DNA of 64,000 nucleotides from Hyphomicrobiales bacterium (GCA_016716745.1 JADJVD010000007.1:198254-262253), one strand, 5' to 3'; positions 18,898 through 28,844 are shown, numbered from the stretch's first letter. Notes: generated by a model not told the origin, from the sequence alone. Translations and numbers: made by a program.

Positions 18898-18971
18898 GGC
18901 GGACACCCCCGCGTTGAGGGGAACAGTCTAGGCCGTCGCGCGCAGGCCCTCCGTGCCGTTGCGCACGCCGG

Positions 18972-19490
18972 TCAGTTCGCCAGCCACTCGCCGCATTTCG
19001 GCGGCTCGGCGGCGCCCCACGGCATGATCGGCACGGTCGAGGTCGAGTTCTTCGGCGAGCCGTCGATCAGCTTGTCGGAATAGACCATGTAGACCAGCAC
19101 GTTGCGCTTGGCGTCGCAGCCGCGCACGATCTGCATCTTCTTGAAGATGATCGACCGGCGCTCGCGGAACACCACGTCGCCCTGCTCGACCTTCTCCTTG
19201 AAGCGGATCGGCCCGTACTGCCGGCAGGCGAGCGAGACGTCCGACACCTCCTCGGCGACGCCGAAGGCGCCGGCGAGGCCGCCGCGCTCGGGCACCGTGT
19301 AGTGGCAGGCGACGCCCTCGACCTGCGGATCGTCGATCGCGTAGGTGGCGAGCTTGTCGTTCGGCGTCAGCAGCTTGAACACCGTCGACTTGCGGAAGAT
19401 CAGCTCGGGATCCTGCGCCGCGGCGGGCAGGGCGGTCGCGGCGGCGAGGCCGAGCGTCAGGCAGGCGGCGGCGAGCGTCTTGATCGTCAT
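18972..19490 (-). CDS. creA: CreA-family periplasmic protein
   Basis: A 172-residue protein with a signal peptide (MTIKTLAAACLTLGLAAATA, cleavage at PAAAQD). The mature part matches CreA: an early strand FRKSTVFKLLTPNDK, VEGVACHYTVPERGG, the SLACRQYGPI segment with paired cysteines, FKKMQIVRGCDAKRNVLVYM and a C-terminal VPIMPWG. CreA is a widespread exported protein of unknown biochemical function, named from its place beside creBCD in enterobacteria; no two-component genes are near it here. Confidence 0.88.
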   Translation of the reverse strand: MTIKTLAAACLTLGLAAATALPAAAQDPELIFRKSTVFKLLTPNDKLATYAIDDPQVEGVACHYTVPERGGLAGAFGVAEEVSDVSLACRQYGPIRFKEKVEQGDVVFRERRSIIFKKMQIVRGCDAKRNVLVYMVYSDKLIDGSPKNSTSTVPIMPWGAAEPPKCGEWLAN

Positions 19491-19581
19491 GTCCGTCTCC
19501 GGGCGACCGTCGCGGTCGCGTCGTCGGGCGAGATATGGCCCCGACCGGCCGATTGCGGAAGACCGCGCGCGGTCGCGGGAC

Positions 19582-20175
19582 TCACAATTCGGGACTGAGC
19601 GCCTTGGCCGCTGCGGGGGCGCGGGCGGCGGCCGCCTCCAGCATCGGCAGGATGTCGGCGACGCGCTCGGCCACGAGGTAGCGCACCTCGGTGACGGGGC
19701 GGATGAAGCCGGCCTCGCGCATATGGGCGAACAGGCTCAGCAGCGGCCGCCAGAAGCCGCCGATATCGGCGATCAGCACGGGCTTCACATGCTGGTCGAG
19801 CTGCACCCAGGTGAGCTGCTCGACGAGCTCCTCCAGCGTGCCGACGCCGCCGGGCAGGGCGACGAAGGCGTCCGCCCGCTCGAACATCAGCCGCTTGCGG
19901 GTGTGCATGTCGGGCACGACGACGAGCTCCTGCGCCGATTTCAGCATCACCTCGCGCTGCTTCAGGAACTCCGGAATGATGCCGGTGACGTGGCCGCCAT
20001 GCTCGAGCGTGGCGCGCGCCACCGCGCCCATCAGCCCGGTGTTGCCGCCGCCATAGACGAGGCCGACGCCGCGCCCGGCCATCAGCCGGCCAAGCTCGGT
20101 CGCCGCCGCGATATGGGCCGGATCGCGCCCGTCGGCCGAGCCGCAATAGACGCAGATGTTTCGAATCTCGGTCAT
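19582..20175 (-). CDS. LOG-family nucleoside-5'-monophosphate phosphoribohydrolase (TIGR00730)
   Basis: A 197-residue Rossmann-fold protein related to plant LONELY GUY; family enzymes cleave nucleoside (often cytokinin-type) monophosphates to base and ribose 5-phosphate. The start NICVYCGSADGRDP and the catalytic PGGVGTLEEL motif (PGGxGTxxE) are plain, with TRKRLMFERADAFVAL before it. The ATG at 20175 fits the family; in-frame codons out to 20325 precede the conserved start and are rejected. The neighbouring LysM gene is divergent, 130 bases away. Confidence 0.92.
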   Translation of the reverse strand: MTEIRNICVYCGSADGRDPAHIAAATELGRLMAGRGVGLVYGGGNTGLMGAVARATLEHGGHVTGIIPEFLKQREVMLKSAQELVVVPDMHTRKRLMFERADAFVALPGGVGTLEELVEQLTWVQLDQHVKPVLIADIGGFWRPLLSLFAHMREAGFIRPVTEVRYLVAERVADILPMLEAAAARAPAAAKALSPEL

Positions 20176-20305
20176 GCCAGCTTGTCGCCCGCCCCGCGCG
20201 GCAGGGTCAAGCAAAGGCCGCCGGCACCGCCCGCAAAACCCTTCGCAAACGCCGCGCCGACCGGCTAGTCTGCGACAAAATGCAGGGGTCCGGCGGGAGC
20301 GAGGA

Positions 20306-21790
20306 ATGCGGTCGAAACTGATCAAGGCGGTGATGCTGACGGCCGTCGTCGTGGTCGCCGCGCTCGTCGCCTATCTTGGCCCGCGCTGGTTCGCAGCCAA
20401 GCCGCCCGAGCCCGCGACGGCCGCCGCGCCCGCAGGGGCCGCGCCCACAGTAGCCGCGCCGGCAGGCGCCGCTCCCGCTGGATCGGCGGCTTCGGCATCA
20501 GCTTCAGCGCCGGCCGCCCCGGCGCCGGCGGGCGCCGTAACTGGCGGAGCGGAGCCCGCGGCGGCGCCGGCCGCCGGGCCAGCATCGTCGCAGCAAGCCG
20601 CCGCGCAGGCGGCCGCCGCGCCCGCCGGCGCGACGCCGGCGGCTCCCATCGCGCCGCCCCCAGGTCCGGCCGCCGCGCCCTCGGCCTCGCCAACATCGCC
20701 GGCGCAGCCCCCGGCCTTCGACGTCGTTCGGGTCGAGCCGACTGGCGAGGCGGTCGTCGCCGGGCGCGCCGCGCCGGATGCCGTCGTCCGGTTGAAAGCC
20801 GGCGACGCCGTCGTCGCCGAAGGGCGCGCCGACGCCGCCGGGCAGTTCGTGCTGCTGCCGCCGCCGCTTGCCGCCGGCGAACATCTGCTGACGCTCGACA
20901 CGGGCGCGGGCGACGCCTCGCAGCAGAGCGTGTCGGTCCGTGTGCCCGCCAAGGGGCAGGGCGAGGTGGTGGTCGCCATCGTCGAGCCCAACCAGCCGAC
21001 GCGTCTCCTGTCCGACCAGCGCAAGGAAACGGCGGCGAAACCGGCAGGGGCGCCTGTCGTCGCAGCGACGCCTGCGCCGCAGACGGTCCCGGCTCCGCAA
21101 ACCGCGTCCGCTCCCCAGATGACGCCGGCGCCGGCCGCCCCGTCCGGCCGGGCGGGCCCGGTGGTCGTGCGGACCGTCGAGGCGGAGGAGGGCGGCGCTT
21201 TTTACGCGACCGGGTCGGCCGCGCCGGGCGCCAAAGTGCGCATCTATCTCAATGACGCCTTCCTGGCGGAAGCGCCGGTGGCGGCGGACGGCAAGTGGTC
21301 GATGCGGGTCGAGAAGGGCATGTTGCCCGGCGCCTATCGCGTGCGCGCCGACCAGACCGAGGCGGCCGGGCCGAAGGTGGTGGCGCGCGCCGAAATCGCG
21401 TTCAACTATCCCACGCCTGCCGATGCGGCGGCGAAGCCCCAGCCCGCGTCCTCGCCGGGCGTCGCTCGCCCCACGGTCGCGCCGCCGGCGCCCGTGTCGG
21501 CGCCGTCGCCCGCCGCCTCCGGCGGGCCGGCGAAGGTCGCTGCCGCCGCCCCGCCCGCCAGCGACGCTGGCGGCCAGCCCGGCGCGGCGCCGGCTCCGGC
21601 GGCCGGCGTCACCGTGCCGGAGGTGCGCACGGCCAACGTGACGCGCGGCGATTCGCTGTGGCGCATCAGCCGCAAGATCTACGGGTCCGGTCTGCGCTAC
21701 ACTGAGATCTTCGAGGCCAATCCAGCGCAGATCCGCGATCCCGACCTGATCTATCCCGGCCAGATCCTCGTCGTTCCCAAGCAGAATTGA
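20306..21790 (+). CDS. Membrane-anchored LysM protein with two Ig-like domains and Ala/Pro linkers
   Basis: A 494-residue envelope protein. An N-terminal anchor (AVMLTAVVVVAALVAYLG) leads into about 110 residues of Ala/Pro-rich, low-complexity linker. Two similar beta-rich units follow: one starting FDVVRVEPTGEAVVAGRAAP and one starting VVVRTVEAEEGGAFYATG, each with a DAAGQF- or AADGKW-type turn, consistent with bacterial Ig-like folds. A second linker precedes a C-terminal LysM domain (VTRGDSLWRISRKIYGSG through YPGQILVVPK) that binds peptidoglycan. The ATG at 20306 has a strong GGGAGCGAGG leader. The likely role is to span from the inner membrane to the cell wall. The next gene is an ABC exporter, 110 bases on. 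Confidence 0.85.
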   Translation: MRSKLIKAVMLTAVVVVAALVAYLGPRWFAAKPPEPATAAAPAGAAPTVAAPAGAAPAGSAASASASAPAAPAPAGAVTGGAEPAAAPAAGPASSQQAAAQAAAAPAGATPAAPIAPPPGPAAAPSASPTSPAQPPAFDVVRVEPTGEAVVAGRAAPDAVVRLKAGDAVVAEGRADAAGQFVLLPPPLAAGEHLLTLDTGAGDASQQSVSVRVPAKGQGEVVVAIVEPNQPTRLLSDQRKETAAKPAGAPVVAATPAPQTVPAPQTASAPQMTPAPAAPSGRAGPVVVRTVEAEEGGAFYATGSAAPGAKVRIYLNDAFLAEAPVAADGKWSMRVEKGMLPGAYRVRADQTEAAGPKVVARAEIAFNYPTPADAAAKPQPASSPGVARPTVAPPAPVSAPSPAASGGPAKVAAAAPPASDAGGQPGAAPAPAAGVTVPEVRTANVTRGDSLWRISRKIYGSGLRYTEIFEANPAQIRDPDLIYPGQILVVPKQN

Positions 21791-21900
21791 CGCACGCGGC
21801 GCCCGCGCGGAGACGGACGGTTTCCGCCGCCGCGCGAGCCTCTATATGAAGAAGCGCGCGACGACTCGCGCGCCGCCCGCCTCCCCATCGACCGGTGACG

Positions 21901-23871
21901 ATGTCCGACACACTTTCCGCCGCCACCGCGGCCCGCCGCGCGCGCGGCGCCGCGCAAGCCACGCTCGCCGACACGGTGCGCGACCTCTGGCCCTACATCT
22001 GGCCGGCCGACCGCGCCGACCTGAAAGCGCGGGCGCTGGGCGCGGTCGGGCTGCTGCTGATCGCCAAGCTCGTCACCATGGCGGTGCCCTACGCCTTCAA
22101 ATGGGCGACCGACGCCATCGCCGGGGACAAGGCCGTCGCCGACATTCCGCTTCCGTGGTTCCTCGTCGGGCCGATCGCGCTGACGGTCGCCTACGGCGTA
22201 TTGCGCATCCTGATGGCGCTGTTCACGCAAGGGCGCGACGCGCTGTTCGCCGCCGTCGCCATGAACGCGGTCAGGCGCATGGCGATCGACGTGTTCGTGC
22301 ATCTCCACCAGCTTTCGCTGCGTTTCCATCTCGAGCGCAAGACCGGCGGGCTGACGCGCATTCTCGAGCGCGGCCGCAACGCCATCGAGACCATCGTGCG
22401 CATGTCGATGCTCACCGCCGTGCCGACGGCGGTCGAGTTCCTGCTGATCGTCGGCGTGTTCCTCTATTCGTTCGACTGGCGTTACGTCGTCGTCGTGTCG
22501 CTGACCATCGTCGCCTACATGTGGTTCACCACCAAGGCGACGCAGTGGCGGATGGCGATCCGCAAGTCGATGAACGACAGCGACACCGACGCCAACACCA
22601 AGGCCATCGACTCGCTGCTCAACTACGAGACGGTGAAATATTTCGGCGCCGAGCGGCGCGAGGGCGCCCGCTACGACAAGGCGATGGAGCGGTATGAAAA
22701 GCTCTCGGCGCGCACCTACACCTCGCTCGCCGTGCTCAACGCCGGGCAGGCGGTGATCTTCACCATCGGGCTCACCATCGTCATGGCGATGTGCGTGCAG
22801 GGCATCCGCGCCGGCACGAACACGGTGGGCGATTTCGTCATGATCAACGCGATCATGATCCAGCTCTCGCAGCCGCTGAACTTCATGGGGATGCTCTACC
22901 GCGAGGTGAAGCAGGCGGTCGTCGACATCGAGGCGATGTTCAAGATTCTCGACCAGCACCCCGAGATCCGCGACCGGCCGGGCGCGCCCGATCTCAAGGT
23001 CGCCGGCGGCGCCGTGCGCTTCGAGGACGTGCACTTCTCCTACGATCCGGCGCGAGCGATCCTGAAGGGCGTCAGCTTCGAGGCGCCGGCGGGGCACACC
23101 ATCGCCATCGTCGGCCCGTCCGGCGCGGGCAAATCGACGATCTCGCGCCTGATGTTCCGCTTCTACGAGCCGCAACAGGGGCGCATCACCATCGACGGGC
23201 AGGATATCGGCGCCGTCACGCAAGGCTCGCTGCGCGACAAGATCGGCATGGTTCCGCAGGACACCGTGCTGTTCAACGACACGATCGGCTACAACATCCG
23301 CTACGGCCGCTGGGACGCTGCGGACGCCGAGGTCGAGGAGGCGGCCGCCCTCGCGCAGATCGACCGCTTCATCAAGACCGTGCCGGAGGGCTACGGCGCG
23401 CAAGTCGGCGAGCGGGGCCTGAAGCTGTCGGGCGGCGAGAAGCAGCGCGTCGCCATCGCCCGCACCATCCTGAAGGCGCCGCCGATCCTCGTGCTCGACG
23501 AGGCGACGAGCGCGCTCGACAGCTTTACGGAGCGCGAGATCCAGACCGCGCTCGACCGGGTGGCGCAGGGCCGCACCACGCTCGTCATCGCGCACCGCCT
23601 GTCGACCGTCGTCAACGCCGACCAGATTCTCGTGCTCGACAAGGGCCAGATCGTCGAGCGCGGCACGCATACGGAGCTGCTGGCGCAGGGCGGCGTCTAC
23701 GCGGCCCTGTGGAACCGCCAGCGCGAGGTCGACGCCGCGCAGGAGGCGATCCGCCGCGCCGAGGAGGCGGAGGGCAAGAGCGTGCGGGTGACGGTGGGGG
23801 GGGCGCCGGGCGGCCGGGAAGGTGCGAAGCGGGGTTCGGGTGCGGCGGGGCGACCTGCGTCCGGTGACTGA
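21901..23871 (+). CDS. ABC exporter of the Atm1/HMT1 type (fused permease and ATPase)
   Basis: A half-transporter of 656 residues that works as a homodimer in the inner membrane. The N-terminal half has six membrane helices (from about residue 45). MWFTTKATQWRMAIRKSMND and NYETVKYFGAERREG are characteristic of the Atm1-like subgroup, which exports glutathione-linked sulfur or heavy-metal compounds. The ATPase half has Walker [10 protein letters not shown] (405-413), signature LSGGEKQRV (from 509), Walker B ILVLDEATSALD and the switch His in VIAHRLS. The ATG at 21901 is chosen over the in-frame GTG at 21895. The last 40 residues are a Gly/Arg-rich tail running into an AT-rich islet. Confidence 0.92.
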   Translation: MSDTLSAATAARRARGAAQATLADTVRDLWPYIWPADRADLKARALGAVGLLLIAKLVTMAVPYAFKWATDAIAGDKAVADIPLPWFLVGPIALTVAYGVLRILMALFTQGRDALFAAVAMNAVRRMAIDVFVHLHQLSLRFHLERKTGGLTRILERGRNAIETIVRMSMLTAVPTAVEFLLIVGVFLYSFDWRYVVVVSLTIVAYMWFTTKATQWRMAIRKSMNDSDTDANTKAIDSLLNYETVKYFGAERREGARYDKAMERYEKLSARTYTSLAVLNAGQAVIFTIGLTIVMAMCVQGIRAGTNTVGDFVMINAIMIQLSQPLNFMGMLYREVKQAVVDIEAMFKILDQHPEIRDRPGAPDLKVAGGAVRFEDVHFSYDPARAILKGVSFEAPAGHTIAIVGPSGAGKSTISRLMFRFYEPQQGRITIDGQDIGAVTQGSLRDKIGMVPQDTVLFNDTIGYNIRYGRWDAADAEVEEAAALAQIDRFIKTVPEGYGAQVGERGLKLSGGEKQRVAIARTILKAPPILVLDEATSALDSFTEREIQTALDRVAQGRTTLVIAHRLSTVVNADQILVLDKGQIVERGTHTELLAQGGVYAALWNRQREVDAAQEAIRRAEEAEGKSVRVTVGGAPGGREGAKRGSGAAGRPASGD

Positions 23872-23929
23872 GAAAGCGTTCAAGGGTTCCAGGGTCGCGC
23901 GCTGGGAGTGGCGACCGAAGGCGAAAAAT

Positions 23930-24205
23930 GGGCGAAGGAAACGTTTTGGGCGGCTCCAAAAAATACCGCAAATCGGCCCGAAATATGCGCGCAACATTAT
24001 GATGGATAGTTTCGACGATCGATTTATGGATTGTTTTGCGATTGATTCCAGAATTAAGAAATTAATCCCTATATTAGAATTGCCGAATGAGTCGGACTAT
24101 TGCGAGCAGGAAAAGCATCTACAGTTGTTGGCTAAGAAATTAAAAGTATCTGGATGGTGCCTTGATCGCATATTGTATAAGTATCATAAGGAACTTTGTT
24201 CGTAG
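23930..24205 (+). pseudogene. C-terminal remnant of an HhH-GPD-type DNA glycosylase in AT-rich DNA
   Basis: An open frame continues from 23930 to TAG 24203-24205. It reads LQKIPQIGPKYARNI, which matches the helix-hairpin-helix of HhH-GPD base-excision glycosylases, followed about 15 residues on by DCFAIDSRIKKLI, in the place where the family has its catalytic Asp (consensus FAVDTHVRR). The final part, ending GWCLDRILYKYHKELCS, is helical. The N-terminal half of such an enzyme is missing; upstream sequence is the exporter's GC-rich 3' end. The first ATG in frame (23999) would give only 68 residues and cut off the hairpin, so this looks like a decayed fragment rather than a short gene. Base composition is strikingly AT-rich compared with both neighbours, a sign of transfer. 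Confidence 0.6.
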
Positions 24206-24238
24206 GGACGCAGCATTCGGGTGACGTCGAGATGTGAG

Positions 24239-24260
24239 GCGAGCCGGAGGCTCGCGGTCC
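24239..24260. repeat. 22-base palindromic module (family C), single copy
   Basis: The module starts GCGAGCCGGAGGCTCGC, itself an inverted repeat, and ends GGTCC. An exact copy lies at 37423-37444 and its exact complement at 37361-37382. Here it marks the right edge of the AT-rich glycosylase remnant, just upstream of the VOC gene leader. Confidence 0.8.
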
Positions 24261-24362
24261 GTGGCGCGCAAGGCAGCGTTGCGCCGGGTTGCCCTCGGCC
24301 TCTCCTGCGCTAGGTCAGCGCGTTCATGCGCCGTATCGGCGATCCGAACGTGGAGACCAGAC

Positions 24363-24878
24363 ATGACGAGCTCGAATTCTTCGACCGCCAGCCGGTCGAC
24401 CTTCGACACTTCGACCATCACGCCCTGCCTGTGGTTCGACGGAAACGCCGAGGAGGCGGCGCGCTATTACGTCTCGCTTCTGCCCGACAGCCGGATGGAC
24501 GCCGTGCACCGCGCGCCGGGCGATTATCCGTCCGGCAAGGCCGGCGACGTGCTGACCGTCGAGTTCACGCTGATGGGGCGCCCGTTCCTCGGCCTGAACG
24601 GCGGGCCGCATTTCAAGTTCAACGAGGCGATCTCGCTGATGATCCCTGTGGAGACGCAGGCGGAGGTGGATCGCCTGTCCGACGCGCTGTCGGCCCATCC
24701 CGAGGCCGAGCAATGCGGCTGGGTGAAGGATCGCTACGGCCTGTCCTGGCAGATCGTGCCGATGCGCCTGATGCAGCTCATGGGCGATTCGGATGGCGCG
24801 CGCGCTCGCCGGGTGTTCAACGCGATGATGGAGATGAAGCGCATCGACATCGCCGCCGTCGAGCGCGCGGCGGCCTGA
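24363..24878 (+). CDS. VOC-family protein (PhnB-like / glyoxalase fold)
   Basis: A 171-residue cytoplasmic protein of the PhnB-like group. After a Ser/Thr-rich start, [20 protein letters not shown] is the standard opening of the group; [20 protein letters not shown] and the [15 protein letters not shown] ending complete the paired beta-alpha-beta-beta-beta fold. The ATG at 24363 has GGAG eight bases upstream. Members bind metals or small molecules, and annotations such as 3-demethylubiquinone methyltransferase are historical and not supported. No function is assigned. Confidence 0.85.
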   Translation: MTSSNSSTASRSTFDTSTITPCLWFDGNAEEAARYYVSLLPDSRMDAVHRAPGDYPSGKAGDVLTVEFTLMGRPFLGLNGGPHFKFNEAISLMIPVETQAEVDRLSDALSAHPEAEQCGWVKDRYGLSWQIVPMRLMQLMGDSDGARARRVFNAMMEMKRIDIAAVERAAA

Positions 24879-25020
24879 GCGCGTCGGCGGCGGGCCTTCG
24901 CCGCGCCGCCGCCTTGTTTTTTGCACTGCATTACGCTTGTGTGGCGCCCCTCGCCGGGGCGCCCTCCGGCGCGCCGATTCGCGCGCGCCGACGCCCCGTC
25001 CACCGGAGCGTCCGTCCGCC

Positions 25021-26343
25021 ATGCGCCTGTCGCGATATTTTCTGCCGATCCTGAAGGAAAACCCCAAGGAGGCGGAAATCGTCTCCCATCGCCTCATGCT
25101 GCGGGCGGGGATGATCCGTCAGGAATCGGCCGGCATCTACGCCTGGCTGCCGCTCGGCCTGAAGGTTCTCAACAAGATCAACGGCATCGTGCGGCAGGAG
25201 CAGAACCGCTCCGGGGCCGTCGAGGTGCTGATGCCGACCATCCAGTCGGCCGATCTGTGGCGCGAAAGCGGGCGTTACGACGACTACGGCAAGGAGATGC
25301 TGCGCATCAAGGACCGGCACGAGCGCGACATGCTCTACGGCCCGACCAACGAGGAGATGATCACGGAGATCTTCCGCGCCTATGTGCGCAGCTACAAGGA
25401 TCTGCCGCTCAATCTCTACCACATCCAGTGGAAGTTCCGCGACGAGGTGCGCCCGCGCTTCGGCGTCATGCGCGGCCGCGAATTCCTGATGAAGGACGCC
25501 TATTCCTTCGATCTCGACTACGAGGGCGCGCGCCACGCCTACAACAAGATGTTCGTGGCCTATCTGCGCACCTTCAAGCGCCTCGGCCTGACCGCGATTC
25601 CGATGGTGGCGGACACCGGGCCCATCGGCGGCAATCTCAGCCACGAATTCATCGTGCTGGCGCCGACCGGCGAGAGCGAGGTGTTCTCGCACAGGGACTA
25701 TCTGTCCTTCGACACGCCGCCGGCGGACATCGACTTCGACGACAAGGCCGCCGTTCAGGCGGTGGTCGACAAGTGGACGTCGCTCTACGCGGCGACCGAC
25801 GAGAAGCACGACGCGGCGGCCTTCGCTCAGGTGCCGGCCGAGGCGCAGGTCTCGGCGCGCGGCATCGAGGTCGGCCACATCTTCTATTTCGGCACGAAAT
25901 ACTCCGCGCCGATGAAGGCGGTGGTGAACGGGCCGGACGGCAAGGAGCACGCCGTCCATATGGGCTCGTACGGCATCGGCCCCTCGCGCCTCGTTGCCGC
26001 GCTGATCGAGGCGAACCACGACGAGAACGGCATCATCTGGCCGCAGTCCGTCGCGCCCTTCAAGGTGGGCCTCGCCAATCTGAAGGTCGGCGACGCGGCG
26101 ACCGACGCGGCCTGCGCCGATCTCTACGCCAAACTCGGCAAGGCCGGCGTCGACGTGCTCTACGACGATCGCGACGAGCGTCCGGGCGCGAAATTCGCCA
26201 CGCTCGATCTCATCGGCCTGCCATGGCAGGTCGTCGTCGGGCCGAAGGGCCTCGCCGAAGGCAAGGTCGAGGTGAAGAACCGCCGCACCGGCGAGCGCCA
26301 GTCGCTCACCCCCGAGGCCGCGCTCAACCTGCTGACGGCGTGA
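25021..26343 (+). CDS. proS: Prolyl-tRNA synthetase, short alphaproteobacterial form
   Basis: A class II synthetase that charges tRNA with proline. At 440 residues it lacks the inserted editing domain of the longer bacterial enzymes, as is normal in alphaproteobacteria. Visible motifs: motif 2 region [21 protein letters not shown] and motif 3 [17 protein letters not shown], with the anticodon-binding domain after it ([16 protein letters not shown]). The ATG at 25021 begins [15 protein letters not shown], the conserved start; the earlier Met at 24937 is rejected. lolC follows after four bases, so proS-lolC-lolD form an operon. Confidence 0.96.
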   Translation: MRLSRYFLPILKENPKEAEIVSHRLMLRAGMIRQESAGIYAWLPLGLKVLNKINGIVRQEQNRSGAVEVLMPTIQSADLWRESGRYDDYGKEMLRIKDRHERDMLYGPTNEEMITEIFRAYVRSYKDLPLNLYHIQWKFRDEVRPRFGVMRGREFLMKDAYSFDLDYEGARHAYNKMFVAYLRTFKRLGLTAIPMVADTGPIGGNLSHEFIVLAPTGESEVFSHRDYLSFDTPPADIDFDDKAAVQAVVDKWTSLYAATDEKHDAAAFAQVPAEAQVSARGIEVGHIFYFGTKYSAPMKAVVNGPDGKEHAVHMGSYGIGPSRLVAALIEANHDENGIIWPQSVAPFKVGLANLKVGDAATDAACADLYAKLGKAGVDVLYDDRDERPGAKFATLDLIGLPWQVVVGPKGLAEGKVEVKNRRTGERQSLTPEAALNLLTA

Positions 26344-26347
26344 GCGC

Positions 26348-27664
26348 ATGAACGAGGCGACCACGGCGACGACGCAGGCGGCGAGCGCCGTCGAGGCGCA
26401 GGGCGACAAGGGCGGCCGCCTGTTCGCGCCCTTCGAGTGGATGGTGGCGCTGCGCTATGTGCGGCCGCGCCGCTCCACCGGCTTCGTGTCGGTGCTGGCG
26501 GTGCTGTCGTTCCTCGGCGTCATGCTCGGCGTGGCGCAGCTCATCGTCGTCATGTCGGTGATGAACGGCTTCCGCAAGGAGCTGCTGGACAAGATCATCG
26601 GCGTCAACGGACACGTCTTCATCCAGGCGGCCGAGACGCCGCTGACCGATTACGACGAGGTGACGAGCCGCGTCGCCAAGGTGAAGGGCGTCACCATCGT
26701 CCTGCCGATGATCGAGGGGCAGGCGCTCGCCTCCTCGCCCTACCAGTCGAGCGGCGTGCTGGTGCGCGGCGTGCGCGAGAACGATCTGAAGCGCCTGCCG
26801 GGCATCGCCGGCAATGTGAAGCTCGGCACGCTCGACGATTTCGACAAGGAGGGCGGCGTCGCCATCGGCCAGCGCCTCGCCGACCAGCTCAGCCTGCGCA
26901 TCGGCGACTCGATCACCCTCGTCTCGCCGAAGGGCGCGCAGACCCCGTTCGGCACCGCGCCGCGCATCAAGTCCTACCCGGTCAACGCGATCTTCCAGAT
27001 CGGCATGAGCGAATTCGACGGCACCTTCGTCTACATGCCGCTCGAGGAGGCGCAGAGCTATTTCAACAAGGACGGCGAGGCGACGCTGATCGAGGCCTTC
27101 GTGCAGGATCCCGACCGGATGGACGCGGTGCGCGCCGAACTCGACGCCACCATCGGCCGCCCGGCGATCCTGACCGACTGGCGCCAGCGCAACCGCACCT
27201 TCTTCGACGCGCTCTCGGTCGAGCGCAGCGTGATGTTCATGATCCTGACGATGAACATCATCGTCTCGGCCCTCGGCATCATCTCCGGCCTCGTCATGCT
27301 GGTGAAGGACAAGGGCAGGGCGATCGGCGTGCTGCGCACGATGGGCGCGACGCGCGGCGCGGTGATGCGCGTCTTCCTGATCATCGGCGCGGCGATCGGC
27401 CTCGCCGGCACGGCGGCGGGCGTCGCCATCGGCCTGCTGATCGCCCGCAATCTCGAGGCGATCCGTAGCTTCCTGAACAAGGTGTTCGGTCTGAACCTCT
27501 TCCCGAAGGACCTGTATTTCCTGTCGCATCTGCCGTCCGAAGTGCGCGGCGCGGACGTGATGTGGGTGGTGCTGCTGGCCGTCGGCCTGAGTTTCCTTGC
27601 GACGCTCTATCCGTCATGGCGCGCGGCGCGGCTCGATCCGGTCGAAGCCCTGAGGTACGAGTGA
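26348..27664 (+). CDS. lolC: Lipoprotein-releasing ABC transporter permease LolC/LolE
   Basis: Inner-membrane permease that, with LolD, releases lipoproteins to the carrier LolA. The 438 residues show the family layout: one helix near the N-terminus ([20 protein letters not shown]), a periplasmic MacB-like domain of about 220 residues, and three C-terminal helices (around [40 protein letters not shown] and [20 protein letters not shown]). The cytoplasmic coupling segment [14 protein letters not shown] is present. Alphaproteobacteria usually have a single LolC/E-type subunit working as a homodimer, which fits. The stop overlaps the lolD start (TGATG). Confidence 0.94.
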   Translation: MNEATTATTQAASAVEAQGDKGGRLFAPFEWMVALRYVRPRRSTGFVSVLAVLSFLGVMLGVAQLIVVMSVMNGFRKELLDKIIGVNGHVFIQAAETPLTDYDEVTSRVAKVKGVTIVLPMIEGQALASSPYQSSGVLVRGVRENDLKRLPGIAGNVKLGTLDDFDKEGGVAIGQRLADQLSLRIGDSITLVSPKGAQTPFGTAPRIKSYPVNAIFQIGMSEFDGTFVYMPLEEAQSYFNKDGEATLIEAFVQDPDRMDAVRAELDATIGRPAILTDWRQRNRTFFDALSVERSVMFMILTMNIIVSALGIISGLVMLVKDKGRAIGVLRTMGATRGAVMRVFLIIGAAIGLAGTAAGVAIGLLIARNLEAIRSFLNKVFGLNLFPKDLYFLSHLPSEVRGADVMWVVLLAVGLSFLATLYPSWRAARLDPVEALRYE

Positions 27665-28350
27665 TGAGCGCCGCCCCGAGCCTGACGCTGGCGCGCGTCG
27701 AGCGCCATTACGGCGACAAGAGCGGGCGCGTCGACGTGCTCCGCGGCGCCGATCTCGTCGTCTATCCCGGCCAGTCGGTCGCGCTGGTGGCGCCGTCCGG
27801 GGCCGGCAAATCGACGCTGCTGCATCTGGCGGGCCTCCTGGAAAAGCCGGACGCCGGCGAGGTGTTCATCGCGGACGCGGCCACCTCGACGATGAGCGAC
27901 GACGCGCGCACGGCGCTGCGCCGCGCCCATATCGGCTTCGTCTACCAGTTCCATCATCTGCTGCCGGAGTTCTCGGCGGTCGAGAACATCGCGCTGCCGC
28001 AGATGATCCGGGGCCTGGCGAAGGCCGAGGCGCAATCGCGCGCACGCGAACTGCTCGCCTATCTCGGCCTCGCCGAACGCGCGACGCACCGGCCGGCGGA
28101 ACTGTCGGGCGGCGAGCAGCAGCGCGTCGCCATCGCCCGCGCCGTCGCCAACGCGCCGGCGATCCTGCTGGCCGACGAGCCGACCGGCAATCTCGACCCG
28201 CGCACCGCCGACCATGTGTTCGGCACGCTGACGACGCTGGTCAAGGCGACGGGGCTGGCGGCGATCATCGCCACCCACAACATGGAGCTGGCCGCGCAGA
28301 TGGATCGCCGCGTGACGATCCGCGACGGGCTGGTGGCCGAGCTGGACTAG
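27664..28350 (+). CDS. lolD: Lipoprotein-releasing system ATP-binding protein LolD
   Basis: The 228-residue ATPase that drives LolC/E. It carries Walker [10 protein letters not shown], the Q-loop in [14 protein letters not shown], signature [14 protein letters not shown], Walker [13 protein letters not shown] and switch His in [10 protein letters not shown], all in the usual order; FHHLLPEF is the LolD-specific stretch after the Q-loop. The ATG at 27664 shares its A with the lolC stop, so translation is coupled. The next gene is convergent, with a five-base gap. Confidence 0.95.
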   Translation: MSAAPSLTLARVERHYGDKSGRVDVLRGADLVVYPGQSVALVAPSGAGKSTLLHLAGLLEKPDAGEVFIADAATSTMSDDARTALRRAHIGFVYQFHHLLPEFSAVENIALPQMIRGLAKAEAQSRARELLAYLGLAERATHRPAELSGGEQQRVAIARAVANAPAILLADEPTGNLDPRTADHVFGTLTTLVKATGLAAIIATHNMELAAQMDRRVTIRDGLVAELD

Positions 28351-28354
28351 GCGA

Positions 28355-28741
28355 TCAGATCGCGCCTTCGCTCATCTCCGTGCGCATCGCGAGTTCGGCG
28401 CGCAGGAGCCGCAATTGCCGACGCAGGGAGGCGTTCTCCTGTTCGAGCCGGCGGATGCGCGCCTTCGGGTCGAGATCGTCGTCGACCGGCTTCTCCTGCT
28501 CGAACGCCACACCGACGCCGTCGCCGTGACGCCACACGACATGCGCCTTGTGGATGCGGTTCTTGCTGGGAATTTCGAGCGTGAAGTCCTGCGGGACGGG
28601 GATCTCCTCGTCGACGAGCAGCTTGGCGCCCTCGTTCGACAGATTGCGAATGTCGCAATCCGCCGACAGCGCGCCTTCGCCGAACAGCAGCCGCGCCGTG
28701 ATGAAGGTGCGCGAGCGCTTGCCGGCGCGTTTCTCGGTCAT
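28355..28741 (-). CDS. PilZ-domain protein with C-terminal coiled coil
   Basis: A 128-residue cytoplasmic protein. The PilZ barrel is recognisable from RSRTFITARLLF, the CDIRNLSNEGAKLLVD turn (the family's D/NxSxxG motif) and VVWRHGDGVGVAFEQ. The N-terminal RxxxR needed for strong c-di-GMP binding is only approximate (KRAGKRSR), so binding is uncertain. Residues 95-120 form a short heptad-like coiled coil (ARIRRLEQENASLRRQLRLL), likely for dimerisation. It is preceded by a minus-strand terminator, so it has its own promoter between 28742 and 28810. Confidence 0.85.
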   Translation of the reverse strand: MTEKRAGKRSRTFITARLLFGEGALSADCDIRNLSNEGAKLLVDEEIPVPQDFTLEIPSKNRIHKAHVVWRHGDGVGVAFEQEKPVDDDLDPKARIRRLEQENASLRRQLRLLRAELAMRTEMSEGAI

Positions 28742-28811
28742 CGTTCGTCTCGCAAGACAGTGATCCGCCGGTATCCTCGCGCGGCGGGGTTAAGGAGCCG
28801 TGTCCGCAGGC

Positions 28812-28844
28812 AAAAAAATGGCTCCGACGATGATCGTCGGAGCC
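28812..28844 (-). terminator. Intrinsic terminator after recG-GNAT
   Basis: A perfect 11-base inverted repeat (28820-28830 and 28834-28844, loop TGA) is followed on the minus strand by seven T residues (complement of 28812-28818). It lies 110 bases past the GNAT stop and closes the recG-GNAT transcript, separating it from the PilZ gene. Confidence 0.9.
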
